Origin: Prorocentrum cordatum
Lineage: Eukaryota; Sar; Dinophyceae; Prorocentrales; Prorocentraceae
Reading direction: 5' to 3'
DNA length: 64,000 nt
Assembly: GCA_963575745.1 (NCBI GenBank)
Contig: CAUYUJ010003658.1
Coordinates: 517,501 to 581,500 of the forward strand
Shown here: one piece after another, positions 53,473 to 62,318 of the stretch
Layout of the letters: the number at the start of each line of letters is the position of its first letter
How positions within the stretch are numbered: position 1 is the stretch's first letter
Program-made: the position numbers and the translations under genes
The notes under the pieces: model-generated
Databases searched by the model: none
What the model was told of the DNA's origin: nothing
The model's input: only the letters and a program-made list of their open reading frames with translations

Positions 53473-53630
53473 GCACCCCCGCCGTCCCCGTCAAAAAACA
53501 ATACAAAGTGCTCGCGGCTCACAAACGTAACAGGGATGGAGGGGGGGGCGCCGCATCGGGTTGGCCGCGCATGCTCCAAATGTGGAGGCAGAGTGCTTTT
53601 TGTATTTTTGTTGACGGGGATGGTGGGGGG
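53473..53630. repeat. Inverted repeat, ~40-bp arms
   Basis: Left arm 53473-53513 (CACCCCCGCCGTCCCCGTCA, then an A-rich part ending GTGCTC) and right arm 53591-53630 (GAGTGCTTTTTGTATTTTTG, then TTGACGGGGATGGTGGGGGG) are complementary with a few mismatches. A third, direct copy of the left arm lies at 53333-53370. Confidence 0.8.
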
Positions 53631-53689
53631 AGTGTCCCGCATGGGGTCGGCATGGTTCCGGGTTGGCCGCCGGCCCGGTGGGGGAGGGG

Positions 53690-53800
53690 GTGTATAAACC
53701 CTTCCCCGAAAGGGAATGGGTTTGTGGAAGAGGGAAGAAAGATCTCGTTAGACAACCTGCGCCCAGAGGGCTGGTGGAATTTGAGTGCCCTCCTGGTGCC
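53690..53800. repeat. Dispersed module ending CCCAGAGGGCTGGTGG, copy 2
   Basis: Matches 33000-33090 from (T)AAACCC(C/T)T(C/T)(A/C)CCGAA(A/G)GG to GCCCAGAGGGCTGGTGG(A/G)A. Here it lies about 800 bp after the CTTGGGG array instead of directly after it. Confidence 0.75.
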
Positions 53801-53837
53801 CGTGCCATGCTTGTTATTAATCATCAGGGCAAGTCTT

Positions 53838-53985
53838 GAGAGGAGGAGGAGGGGGGGGAGGGGGAGGGGCGGAGAAGCAGTAAGAGGAGGATGAGGAGGA
53901 AAAGAAAGAGGAGGAGGAGGAGGAGGAAGAGGAGGAGAGGAGGAGGAGGAGGAGGGGAGAGAGGAGGAAGAGAGAGGTCGCTGAG
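53838..53985. repeat. (GGA)n purine tract
   Basis: About 150 bp of GGA/GAG repeats. Confidence 0.92.
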
Positions 53986-54248
53986 GTCGCTGATGACGCA
54001 GGCGAATCTTTCCGCCCCGGGCCGCGCGCCCTAACCGAGGGAGGCTGTACCGCCTACGATCCCAGGAACACGCCAACCAAGAGGCCCCAACGGGCCAAGC
54101 CGAGCCCTAATGGACCAAGCCAGAGCGCCCTAACGGGCGAAAACGAGGGCCCCAGGGGACCGAACAACCACCAGGAAGCCCCTCCAAGCCCCCAAGGGCA
54201 GTGAGGAGCCACGCGGGCGGTTCCACGTCCCCCGCGGCCGCGAGGACC

Positions 54249-55025
54249 TCAGCCACCGTGCCCCTTTTCTCCGGGAGAGCTGCAGTAGTTGAGGAGGGCC
54301 TTCACCATCCCGGCGGCCCCGTCGATGTCGGAGCCGAACTCGCCAAAGTCGCCAAATTTCAGGTGGTGCCTATGGCGGGCAATCCTGATCAACGACTCGT
54401 CGTCGATGTCCGCCTCCGTATTAGCCAACGCCTTCTTGTCCTTCTTATTATTTTCTTTCTTGCCCACCATTTTGGCAGACCCGCCAGAGCCAGAGAAGGG
54501 AGCGAACCATCCTCGTCCAACTCATGCGGGTCCCCAATGTAGAACTGCAAGGCTGCACCTCCTGCGGCCCAATCAGCTCCTGCGGGTGGTTCGATTCGAT
54601 CTCCTTCTGGCTCTTGGTCATATCCAGCTGCGGGAGGGCCTCGCCGGAAGGATGCTGCTTCAGTTCGTTATTGTCCTTCTTGTGGGTACTGTCCTCCTGA
54701 CCCTTTTGGTCCTTCTGGCGGAAGCCCGGCGGGAAGAGCGCGCTCTTCTTGACCCCTCGTGGTACCGACGCGACTTCACCACATGCAGATTGTGATTCCA
54801 GGGCTCCTTCTCCATGTCGTGAGTCAGCTCCTGGATCCGCTTCCTGCTCAAGCTGCTGCCCTCGAACCCCCAGCCCATATCTGCCGCCCCAGTCTCCATA
54901 GTTGCATAGTACCCCACAAAGATGCAGAGCGGCGAGCCAGCACACAGACCTTGGGCGACCTCGTTCAAGCGCTCGCCGAGATCCCTCGATAGGATGGCGC
55001 TGTGCACGAAGAGCTGGTGGTTCAT
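54249..55025 (-). pseudogene. Hypothetical gene fragment, minus strand, frames broken
   Basis: From 55025 leftwards the minus strand reads MNHQLFVHSAILSRDLGERL, NEVAQGLCAGSPLCIFVGYY and FEGSSLSRKRIQELTHDMEK (to about 54780). A second frame continues GVKKSALFPPGFRQKDQKGQ and NNELKQHPSGEALPQLDMTK to about 54560. A third gives FYIGDPHELDEDGSLPSLAL, and a fourth piece MVGKKENNKKDKKALANTEA and DDESLIRIARHRHHLKFGDF ends at 54249. Each piece is clearly protein-like, so this is one gene broken by indels or very short introns. No family recognised; the Lys/Asp-rich middle suggests a flexible linker. Confidence 0.5.
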
Positions 55026-55084
55026 GCGCCTCAGCGCATGGCCCGGGACGGCAGCGCGGCCCTGAAGAGCGCCGCCCCAACCCC

Positions 55085-55320
55085 CGCTGCTGGGGGCAGA
55101 GCCGCTGGAGGAGGAGAGGAGGAGGAGGAGGAGGAGGAGGAGGAGGAGGAGCAGGCGGAGGAGGCGGAGCAGGCGGAGGAGGAGGAGGAGGAGGAGGAGG
55201 GGCAGGGGGAGAGGATGGGGAGGGGGAAAGCGAGGGGGAATGGGAGGGGGAGGTGGAGGGGGGCGGGGGGAGGGGGAGGGTCAGGAGCATGTGGTGGGGA
55301 CAGAGGAAAGAGGGGGAGAG
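55085..55320. repeat. (GGA)n purine tract
   Basis: GAGGAGGAGGAGGAGGAGGA-type then GGGGGAG-type, about 230 bp; a similar tract lies at 55475-55640. Confidence 0.92.
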
Positions 55321-55324
55321 GTGA

Positions 55325-55392
55325 TAAGACAAGCTACGTAGGTGCGCTCGCGCCACATCTGACATCATACCCCTCTCACTCATCCCTTCTTA
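55325..55392. repeat. Flanking direct repeat, left copy
   Basis: GACAAGCTACGTAGGTGCGC, TCGCGCCACATCTGACATCA, TACCCCTC and ATCCCTT; the matching right copy is at 57366-57432. The two copies lie on either side of the truncated LINE. Confidence 0.75.
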
Positions 55393-55709
55393 TCCGCGGA
55401 CGCGTGTCATAGCGGACCTGGACCCCCACGAAGACCCGAACGTGTTATGCGGAATCGGAAAAAGGGGAGCTGCGTACACAGGAGGAGGGGGGGGGGATGA
55501 GGAGGAGGAGGAGAAGGAGGAGGAGGAGAGGAAGGAGAGGAGGAGGAAGGGAGGAGGATGAGGACGAACAGTTGCAGCAGGAACTGGAGTTGAGTGAGGG
55601 GATGGAGCGGGAGGACCAGGGGAAGGCTGAGGAGGGGAGAAGAGGGGGCAGACAACGATGAGGAAGGGCTCGGATCCAGAGAACTTGCCCGCGCTTAGGT
55701 GAGAGCGCC

Positions 55710-56441
55710 ATTACTCTCGACGCCGAACAGCCAGAGGATCAGGTCGGCTTCAGACCGAAACGATCCGTAGATGATGCATTTTTCGTGCTGGAAGAAATGT
55801 GCTCCAAATGCTGGGAGTGGGCGAAACCGATGTGGGTAATCAGTATCGATCTTACCAAGGCCTTCGATCGCTTCGAGCACCACTCTCTGTTTGAGGCGCT
55901 GGACCGGCAAGGTGTCCCCGAGCCATATCTGCGGCTTTTCTCCGACGTTTACGACCAACAGACAGGCGTGGTCAACGGCAGTGAGCTTTTCGACATCACG
56001 CGCGGGGTGAAACAAGGCGACGTCTTGTCATCGCTTTTGTTCAATGCCGGGCTGGAGGACACGATCCGGCGTTTCAAGAGCCGTTTCCTTGACAGTGGAA
56101 TCGACGTAGGAGGGCCAGAGCGATTTAGCAACATTCGCTATGCGGATGACAGTCTCCTACACGGGAGCTCGGCGGATGAGTGCGCCGTGATGCTCCGAGC
56201 GTTGATCGACGAGCTTGCCGCGTGCGGTCTGTCGTTGAACGCCAGCAAGACAAAGGTTTTCACCAATGACATTGCCTGTGCCTGCGCGGAACAGCCAGTG
56301 CCCTTTGGTTTCGACGGCCATGATTTGTTTGTGAGGAATAAGCACGACTGCCACAAGTACCTTGGCAAGAAGTTTAGTGGCGATGTGAAGGAGCGGTCCC
56401 TGCGCAGCCTACCGTTTCGAATGCGCATGGAGCAAACATAA
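55710..56441 (+). pseudogene. Reverse transcriptase core, second LINE family
   Basis: The frame starts mid-domain without an initiator: QPEDQVGFRPKRSVDDAFFV (fingers), MWVISIDLTKAFDRFEHHSL (motif A, catalytic Asp in IDLTKAFD), DITRGVKQGDVLSSLLFNAG (motif B, RGVKQGD), FSNIRYADDSLLHGSS with YADD at 56139 (motif C), then LSLNASKTKVFTND (motif D/E). All catalytic residues are present. The frame stops at 56441 after RMRMEQT because of a frameshift; sequence resumes in another register. Confidence 0.85.
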
Positions 56442-56975
56442 TGCAAACAAGCATGTATTGTTGAACAAAGCAATATAGTTGAAGCTACGGTTGAAATTGT
56501 CCAACGCGGTTGTCACGCCGACCGCAAGCTTTGGCCTGGCTACTCCTGCTCTCACCCAGCAGCAGCGCGACATAATAGCATCAACGCGTACGCAGATGCT
56601 TCGCAATATTGTTGGTTTCAACAAGTTTCCAACAGAGTCCTGGGAGGACGCTGGCAGACGGTGCAAAGAAAAAGTACGACATGCATTGTCAATTATAGAT
56701 GTTCCGGATTGGGTTGCGTGCATCGACCGTGCACGTTGGCAGTTGTTGACCAGAATCGCGGCGCATCCTTTCAGCTGGCCGCACCAAGTGTTGGCGTGAA
56801 CCCCGCAAGGATCTGTTCGGTGACGCGGTCGTCCGAAAGCCCGGTGGGCCGACGGCGTGTCTGCTTTTTTGCGCAGCAAGGAAGAGCGGGCTTTGGCACA
56901 AGCGTTCCGGGAGTTTTCACGAAAGAAGTGGTCCATGCTTGAGAAAAGGTATGTCGAGTACATGAACAAGTGGTT
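56430..56975 (+). pseudogene. LINE thumb and C-terminal region, second family
   Basis: AWSKHNANKHVLLNKAI, an in-frame stop, then LKLRLKLSNAVVTPTASFGL, LTQQQRDIIASTRTQMLRNI and VGFNKFPTESWEDAGRRCKE, ending at 56801. After a further disruption the same register gives RGRPKARWADGVSAFLRSKE and KKWSMLEKRYVEYM (to about 56970). This order, with a palm-to-thumb 'LRLKL..AVVTP...FGL' and a later 'RGRP+.RW.D' block, continues the RT protein. Confidence 0.65.
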
Positions 56976-57365
56976 TCCGTCGCCCTCCCCTCCTCACCTC
57001 CCCTTCCTTCTTCCCTCCTCCGCCCATCCCCTCAAGCACGCCTGTCAGTACTGCATCCAATGTTTCTCTTTCGCCGCCAGTGTGCTCGCCATGACAGGCC
57101 TGTTTTACAGTTTCGCCGTCCTCACGAGCGGGGCGTGACGCTTTGAGGCGTCTGATCGGACCTTTGCTTGCTTTGCCTGCGCAAAGCGCGTTCCTCAAAC
57201 ATGAGGCCAACGCTGCAGCGGGAACGCGATTTTGAAAGGACCGAGAATGCTCGGATCCGAACAGTACACGAAAACGCAACTTGGCACCATCCTATGTGTA
57301 AAACACAACACGCGGAGGGCGGCCGACTCCTTGCCATCTTCGCGGGAGAGGGGGGAGAGGGGAGG

Positions 57366-57432
57366 GGGTGGGGACAAGCTAGGTGCGGTCGCGTCATATC
57401 TGACGTCCTACCCCTCCTTCCCATCCCTTACC
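57366..57432. repeat. Flanking direct repeat, right copy
   Basis: GACAAGCTAGGTGCGGTCGC, GTCATATCTGACGTCCTACC and CATCCCTTACC, about 80% identical to 55325-55392. Both copies are preceded by a GGGGAGAGG-type purine stretch. Confidence 0.75.
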
Positions 57433-57479
57433 ATGGCGTCGATCTCCTCCCTATTCGCACAATCGGATGTTGTGGCATA

Positions 57480-58850
57480 GCATCGCCTTACATGGCATAG
57501 CGTGGTGCCGAATATCAACTCGTAGCATGACGCGGCATGGCGTGGCGACGCCCCACAGTGGGGGGGGCTTTTGCGGCCCAAGCAATCAACGAACCGGCAC
57601 CGAATGTGGAATCACTTCCAAGGATTTCTCCGGGAGGTAATTCCATAGATGTTGAAGTTTATTTGGAAGGACAGAAGCCCATGCCGTGGCAAGGCGCTGA
57701 AAATAATGACGCCAACGCCACAGCGGGAACACGGTTCGGAACGAGAGGAAACGCGGAAATGAGGCCAGCGTTGCAGCGGGAACACGATTCGGAACGAGCG
57801 GTAGCCCGGAAATGGGGCCAGCGCTTCAACGAGAACGCATTTTGAGCAAACGCCCAAGCACGGAAACGCGGACACGAGGACGCACGCGTAGCTTGACATA
57901 GCATGGCGTGGCACCTCAAAGTCTTGGGGGGCTTGTGCGGCCCAAACAATGAACGAATCAGCACCGAATGTGTAATCACGTCTGATGTTTTTTTGTTCTG
58001 GGGGGCCAGTTTCTAGATTTTGGGACCACTTGGAAGGACCGAAAGCCATGCCGTGGCATGGCGCTGGAAATCATGGCGCCAACGCTTCAGCGGTAACGCG
58101 ATTCGGAACGAGCGGAAGCGCGGAAATGAGGCCAGCGGTGCAGCGGGAACACGAGTCGGAACGAACGGTAGCCCGAAAATGAGGCCAGCGCATCATCGAG
58201 AGCAGCATTTCGAACAAAAGCCCAAGCACGGAAGCGCGGAAATGAGGACGCGTAGCCTGACACGGCATGGCGTGGTGACGCCCCAGAGTGTAAGGAGGTT
58301 TGTGCGGCCCAAACTATCAACGAATCCACACCGAATGTGGAATCATTTTCGATGGTTTATTTGGGGAACTATTTTCATGATTGTGAGGCATCTGCAAGGA
58401 CCAGAACCCATGCCGTGGCATGGCGCTGGAAATAATGACGCCAGCGCCACAGCGGGAACACGATTCGGAACGAGCGGAAGCGCGGAAATGAGGCCAGCGT
58501 TGCAGCGGGAGCACGAGTCGGAACGAACGGTAGCTCGAAATTGAGGCCAGCGCATCATCGAGAGCAGCATTTCGAACAAAAGCCCAAGCACGGAAGCGCG
58601 GAAATGAGGACGCGTAGCTTAACACGGCATGGCGTGGTGACGCCCCAAAGTGGGGGGGGGGCTTGTGCGGCCCAGCAAACCAATGAATCGACACCGAATG
58701 TGGAATCACTTCCGAGTGTTTTTTTTTTGTTCGGGAGCCATTTTCTAAATAGTGGGGCTTATCTGGAAGGACCAAAAACCATCCCGTGGCATGGTGCTGG
58801 AATAATGACGCCAGCGCTACAGCATTTTGGACAAGGGGCCAAGCGAAAAC
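57480..58850. repeat. ~363-bp satellite, nearly four units
   Basis: GCATGGCGTGG recurs at 57537, 57902, 58266 and 58628 (365, 364 and 362 bp). Each unit contains CTTGTGCGGCCCAAACAATC, GAATCGGCACCGAATGTGGA, the palindrome CCATGCCGTGGCATGG, and two or three ~52-bp subrepeats (AACACGATTCGGAACGAGCG, then GAAATGAGGCCAGCG.TGCAG). A single related subrepeat lies at 57198-57270, before the array. Confidence 0.92.
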
Positions 58851-59140
58851 CCATTTCCCAGGAATCCTATGTGTTTTAAACCAGTACGCGGATGGGGCAC
58901 CGAATATTTCCAGGACGCCACCAGGGGAGAGAGGAGAGTAGTATTCATAGGTTTTAATTGCGGAGAGAGGAGGGGGAGGAGGAGGGAACAGGAGGAGGAT
59001 CAGCATCGCGTCCCGAGCCCTTTGCCCCGCTCAGCCGGCTGCTGAGCTGCGTGCTGGGCTTCCACATGGCGCCCCGGAGAGGCGCGGCCGCGTTCCAGGC
59101 TGGACCGCCAGCGTCGTCGTCGTAGGCGGAGGGGTGAGCA
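58851..59140. other. Intergenic
   Basis: GGA-rich piece at 58960-59000, then GC-rich sequence. No gene supported. Confidence 0.45.
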
Positions 59141-59149
59141 AGGCTGCAG

Positions 59150-59300
59150 AGTGTCGGGGGGGGGGCCAAGAACATATTCCCAGGGAGCCACGGTCTCAGA
59201 CCAGGAGGCTGGACCAGGGGGAGAAATTGCGAGGCGGGGGGGGTCCGAAGAACAGACTCCCAGGCAGCCATGGTGACAGACCAGGAGGCTAGAACGGGTA
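59150..59300. repeat. Two-unit tandem duplication (~70 bp)
   Basis: GAACA(T/G)A(T/C)TCCCAGG(G/C)AGCCA, then GACCAGGAGGCT(G/A)GA(A/C), occurs at about 59167 and 59248. Confidence 0.8.
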
Positions 59301-59567
59301 GAGTCGGACCGAGGTATAAGATCGAGGTCGGTTCGGGGAGGGTGCCCCAATCTTGTTCGTGCTTGACGGATACTCTCGTGCATCCTGAGGAGGGTACCGT
59401 TGGGTGTTCTGTGGTTTTTGGCTGGCGGAGGGCGGAGGGTCTCATGTTCTTGAAGGATGTTACGTATTATGTTTTAGTGTCCGCTGTACTGACTTTCAGA
59501 TCGGCACGATCGAAATTGGGACGGAAAGAATGGGAACGAACACCCACAGCATGTCTATTGCGATTCT

Positions 59568-59695
59568 TCGGACGGGGCAAGGATGAAGATAATTCCGTTC
59601 CAGAGCGTTCCGGAACGCTCTCAGAGCGTTCCGGGATGCTCTGAGAGGGCTACGGCGCCCGGACATATCCCAGAGCCGCCGAATCTCAGATATTT
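59568..59695. repeat. Dispersed repeat with GAGCGTTC..GAACGCTC palindromes, copy 2
   Basis: TCGGACGGGGCAAGGATGAA, AGAGCGTTCCGGAACGCTCT, CAGAGCGTTCCGGGATGCTC, GGCGCCCGGACATATCC and AGAGCCGCCGAATCTCAGA match 19522-19655 in order. The palindrome AGAGCGTTCCGGAACGCTCT is perfect here (59602-59621). Confidence 0.82.
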
Positions 59696-59699
59696 GTTC

Positions 59700-60230
59700 T
59701 TTTTACTCACCCACTCAGACCTCCAGCGTTTTGAATTCAAGTGGTTTGCGCCATTCCGCCGAAACCCCGCAGGAGTGAGTGTTTGAGACTACCGTGTGGA
59801 AGTTACATCTTGGGTCAAGGGTCTCCTGAATGAATATGGGGGTATCTTGGGATGCTTCTCTGGGTCCTCTTGACGATTTTTCTTCGTCGCCATATCTCCA
59901 CCGTTGTGATTTTTGAACAAAGCGTTTGGAATTTGAACAAGATCATGTGGGCCGTTCGGTTCCCACTCTCTCGGGAACAGCATGCAGCAGTAGCAGTGTA
60001 GTGGTGGGGAAGCGCAGTGGTGATTTGGAGCCGGCTGGGGGTTTGAGGTGGCCCAGCATTGGTTCTGGCGAGCAGGGTGGGCGGGCAGTTTTGGGGTTCT
60101 GGGTTCGGGAAGGTTGTTTGCCGCTTTCTGCCTCTGTGGTCTGTTTTCGGGCCCTGAGACCTTCAACCAAGGATCAGGAGTGAAACACTGCACCAGATAG
60201 ACCACGGCCCAGAGTGGTCCGGGGACCGAT
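59700..60230. other. Intergenic, nothing recognised
   Basis: No repeated unit or convincing reading frame. Confidence 0.45.
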
Positions 60231-60231
60231 T

Positions 60232-60525
60232 TTAAGTTGATTTGGCTTCACCCTCCCTCCTGACCGACTTCTTGGGGTCCCAGCCAGCTCGCGCCCCGCG
60301 GCCACCTCCAAGTTGTGATGGATTGCCATGAGTGTCCAGTAGCACCGCTTGCATTGGAAAGGCTGTATAACGCGCTTTCATCCAAAGGCCTTGATTGAGA
60401 CAGTAAATAAGTGATCTTAGTGTTGCCTTGCGCGGGCCACACCAATCTTGCAACCCATCATTGTAAGCTTGCAGGTTGCCCAGGAACCCTTCATTGAAAG
60501 GTTGCAGTTGCAGATTTTGCAGAGC
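60232..60525 (-). CDS. Exon-like fragment, minus strand, unknown
   Basis: The minus frame reads LQNLQLQPFNEGFLGNLQAY, NDGLQDWCGPRKATLRSLIY, CLNQGLWMKARYTAFPMQAV and LLDTHGNPSQLGGG, ending KKSVRREGEAKST and a stop at 60232. Composition is that of an ordinary protein, unlike the surroundings. Upstream (60530-60720) the frame enters a CT microsatellite (Arg/Glu repeats), so the true 5' boundary is probably a splice or insertion junction near 60525. Family not recognised. Confidence 0.4.
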   Translation of the reverse strand, partial: ALQNLQLQPFNEGFLGNLQAYNDGLQDWCGPRKATLRSLIYCLNQGLWMKARYTAFPMQAVLLDTHGNPSQLGGGRGARAGWDPKKSVRREGEAKST

Positions 60526-60539
60526 ATCGCTGTCGCACC

Positions 60540-61030
60540 TCTCTCTTTCTCTCTTCCCCATATCGCGTCTGTTGATTTGTCTCTGTACCGTTTCATTGAT
60601 TTCATCCTCCCTCTCTCTCCTTCTCGCTCTCTCTCTCTCTCTCTCCCGATGTCTCCACCTCTTCCCGTCGCCCTCTCTTGCACTATCATCATCTCTGTCT
60701 GTCTGTCTGTCTCTCTCGGGCTCATGGAAATGCCCAATCGCTGCAGCAACTGGATATGGTTGGGACAAGTATGGTCGGGAGCCCCACATTGTTGTTTTAT
60801 GAAGTTATTTAACTAGGTTGTTTTGGTTGTTTTCTTCACCTCTCTCTCGCTCTTTCTCTCCTCTCTATTTCTGAGGCTATCAAAGTTGCCCTTCCTTTCT
60901 TCCTCCCTCCCTCGCTCTCTCCCTTTCTCTGTGCTGTTTTGTTGTTCCTTGCCTTTCTCTCCGTCTCTTTCCCTCTCTTTCTATATATATATGTGTGTAT
61001 ATATGTGTGTATATATATATATATGAAAGA
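60540..61030. repeat. CT-rich microsatellites and a TA/TG tract
   Basis: CTCTCTCTC tracts at 60600-60650 and 60700-60720, TCTCTC/CCTCCCTC at 60838-60975, then TATATATATATGTGTGTATA-type sequence at 60981-61024. Confidence 0.9.
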
Positions 61031-61074
61031 GCGTGTTCTACCGCTGCTGGCGGAAAACCGTTTTTTTTACCAGT

Positions 61075-61770
61075 TCGTACCTCTCCCCCCCCCCTCCGGA
61101 AAACCGGGGGGGATCACTACCGGTTCGAACCCTTCCCCCCCCCCAGTTCGTCATGAAAAGGGGGGGGGTCATTACCGGTTCGAACCCCTCCCCCCCCCCC
61201 AGTTCATCATGAAAAGGGGGGGGGTCACTACCGGTTCGAACCCCCCCCCCCCCTCGAACTCGAAAACCGGGGGGGGTCACTACCGGTTCGAACCCCCCCC
61301 CTCGAAAACCGAGGGGGGGTGCGGACAGTGGTGGGGACGGTGGTGGTGGGGACAGTGGTGAGGGGACAGCGGGACAGTGGTGGGGACAGTGGGACAGTGG
61401 TGGGACGGTAGTGGTGGGGACAATGGTGAGGACAATGGTGGGAACAGTGGGGACAGTGGGACAGTGGTGGGGACGGTGGTGGTGGGGGACAGTGGTGTGG
61501 GGACAGTGGGAGCGTAGTGGAAACAGTAGGACAGTGGAGGGTACAGTGGTGGTGGGGACAGTGGTGAAGGCGGTGGCGAGGACGGCGGTGGGACAATGGG
61601 ACAGAGGTACAGTGGGGACAGTGGTGGGGACAGTGGGGACAGTGGTGGGAACAGTGGGACAGCTCAGTGGTTCGAACCAGTAGTGACCCCCCCCTCCGGT
61701 TTTCGAGGGGGGGAGGTTCGCTCCGGTAGTGACCCCCCCCGGTTTTCGAGTTCGAGGGGGGGGGGGGAGG
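61075..61770. repeat. Inverted repeat flanking a GTGGGGACA minisatellite
   Basis: The left part (61075-61319) is a ~65-bp tandem of GGGGGTCA(C/T)TACCGGTTCG, AACCCC, a C-run and AGTTC(G/A)TCATGAAAAGGG. Its last ~70 bp (61251-61319, CCCTCGAACTCGAAAACCGG, then TCACTACCGGTTCGAAC) are the reverse complement of 61688-61758. Between them 61320-61670 is a 9-12-bp minisatellite of GTGGGGACAGTGGGACA. The whole could fold into a long stem or represent an element with terminal inverted repeats. Confidence 0.85.
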
Positions 61771-62318
61771 GGTTAGGGGAGGGGGGGGGTTGCCGGGGAA
61801 GGGGGTGGGGGGGTGGGGGGGGTTCGGAGGGGGGGGGCTTTGCTCGCGGTGGAGTTGCGCTGGTTGTAAGTGAGTTATGGTTGAGTTATAAGAGCATTGT
61901 CTTGCATGTGCATTGCGCCTGTTATAACTGCACGATAATTTTATGTATAAGAGTGTGTAACAGGAATAACTGTTTTATAACGTTCCATACCTTTTCCATA
62001 ACTCTGCATAACTCTTGCATAACTTTTCACAACTTTCCATATCTTTTTCATACGTTGTTTGACCGATTCACCCCTGAGGGGTTCTGAAGTGTCACAGTTT
62101 GCCCATAACTTTGCGATGGGTGGCTTGGGGTAGTGCGTTGTTTTCATCAGGTTTGGGTGGCTCCTATGTTATTTAATATTGCATTGCGTTTTCCTCAATC
62201 AGTGCTTGCACTCATGGGTCCTTGCCTGCACGTATCGTTGCATTTCGATTTGCAGGGTTCCCGCCCCACTCCGTGGCCTTCATCCGCAGCCTTTTTCGCT
62301 CAGCGAGCTTGCAGGTGC
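61771..62318. other. Upstream region of the 62319 gene
   Basis: G-rich to about 61845, then an AT-richer stretch with CATAAC(T)CTTGCATAACTTTT-like repetition (61985-62050). TTTTTCGCTCAG and CTTGCAG shortly before the ATG at 62319 are plausible trans-splice acceptors (pyrimidines then AG); dinoflagellate genes usually lack a recognisable TATA box, and none is seen. Confidence 0.4.

Larger units (their letters stand above)
55695..56975 (+). mobile_element. 5'-truncated LINE, second family (RT with YADD)
   Basis: Begins directly in the RT domain after a GGA tract, as expected for 5'-truncated LINE copies. It contains the RT core (55710-56441), a thumb and C-terminal region in a shifted frame (56430-56801) and a last piece (56845-56975). 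It differs in sequence from the EN-RT-RNase H element at 2606-10110 and belongs to a distinct family. Confidence 0.82.

Noticed and set aside
61110-61290. GGTTCGAAC motifs resembling tRNA T-arms
   Set aside because: They recur every ~65 bp in a C/G homopolymer-rich tandem repeat with no acceptor or anticodon stems.
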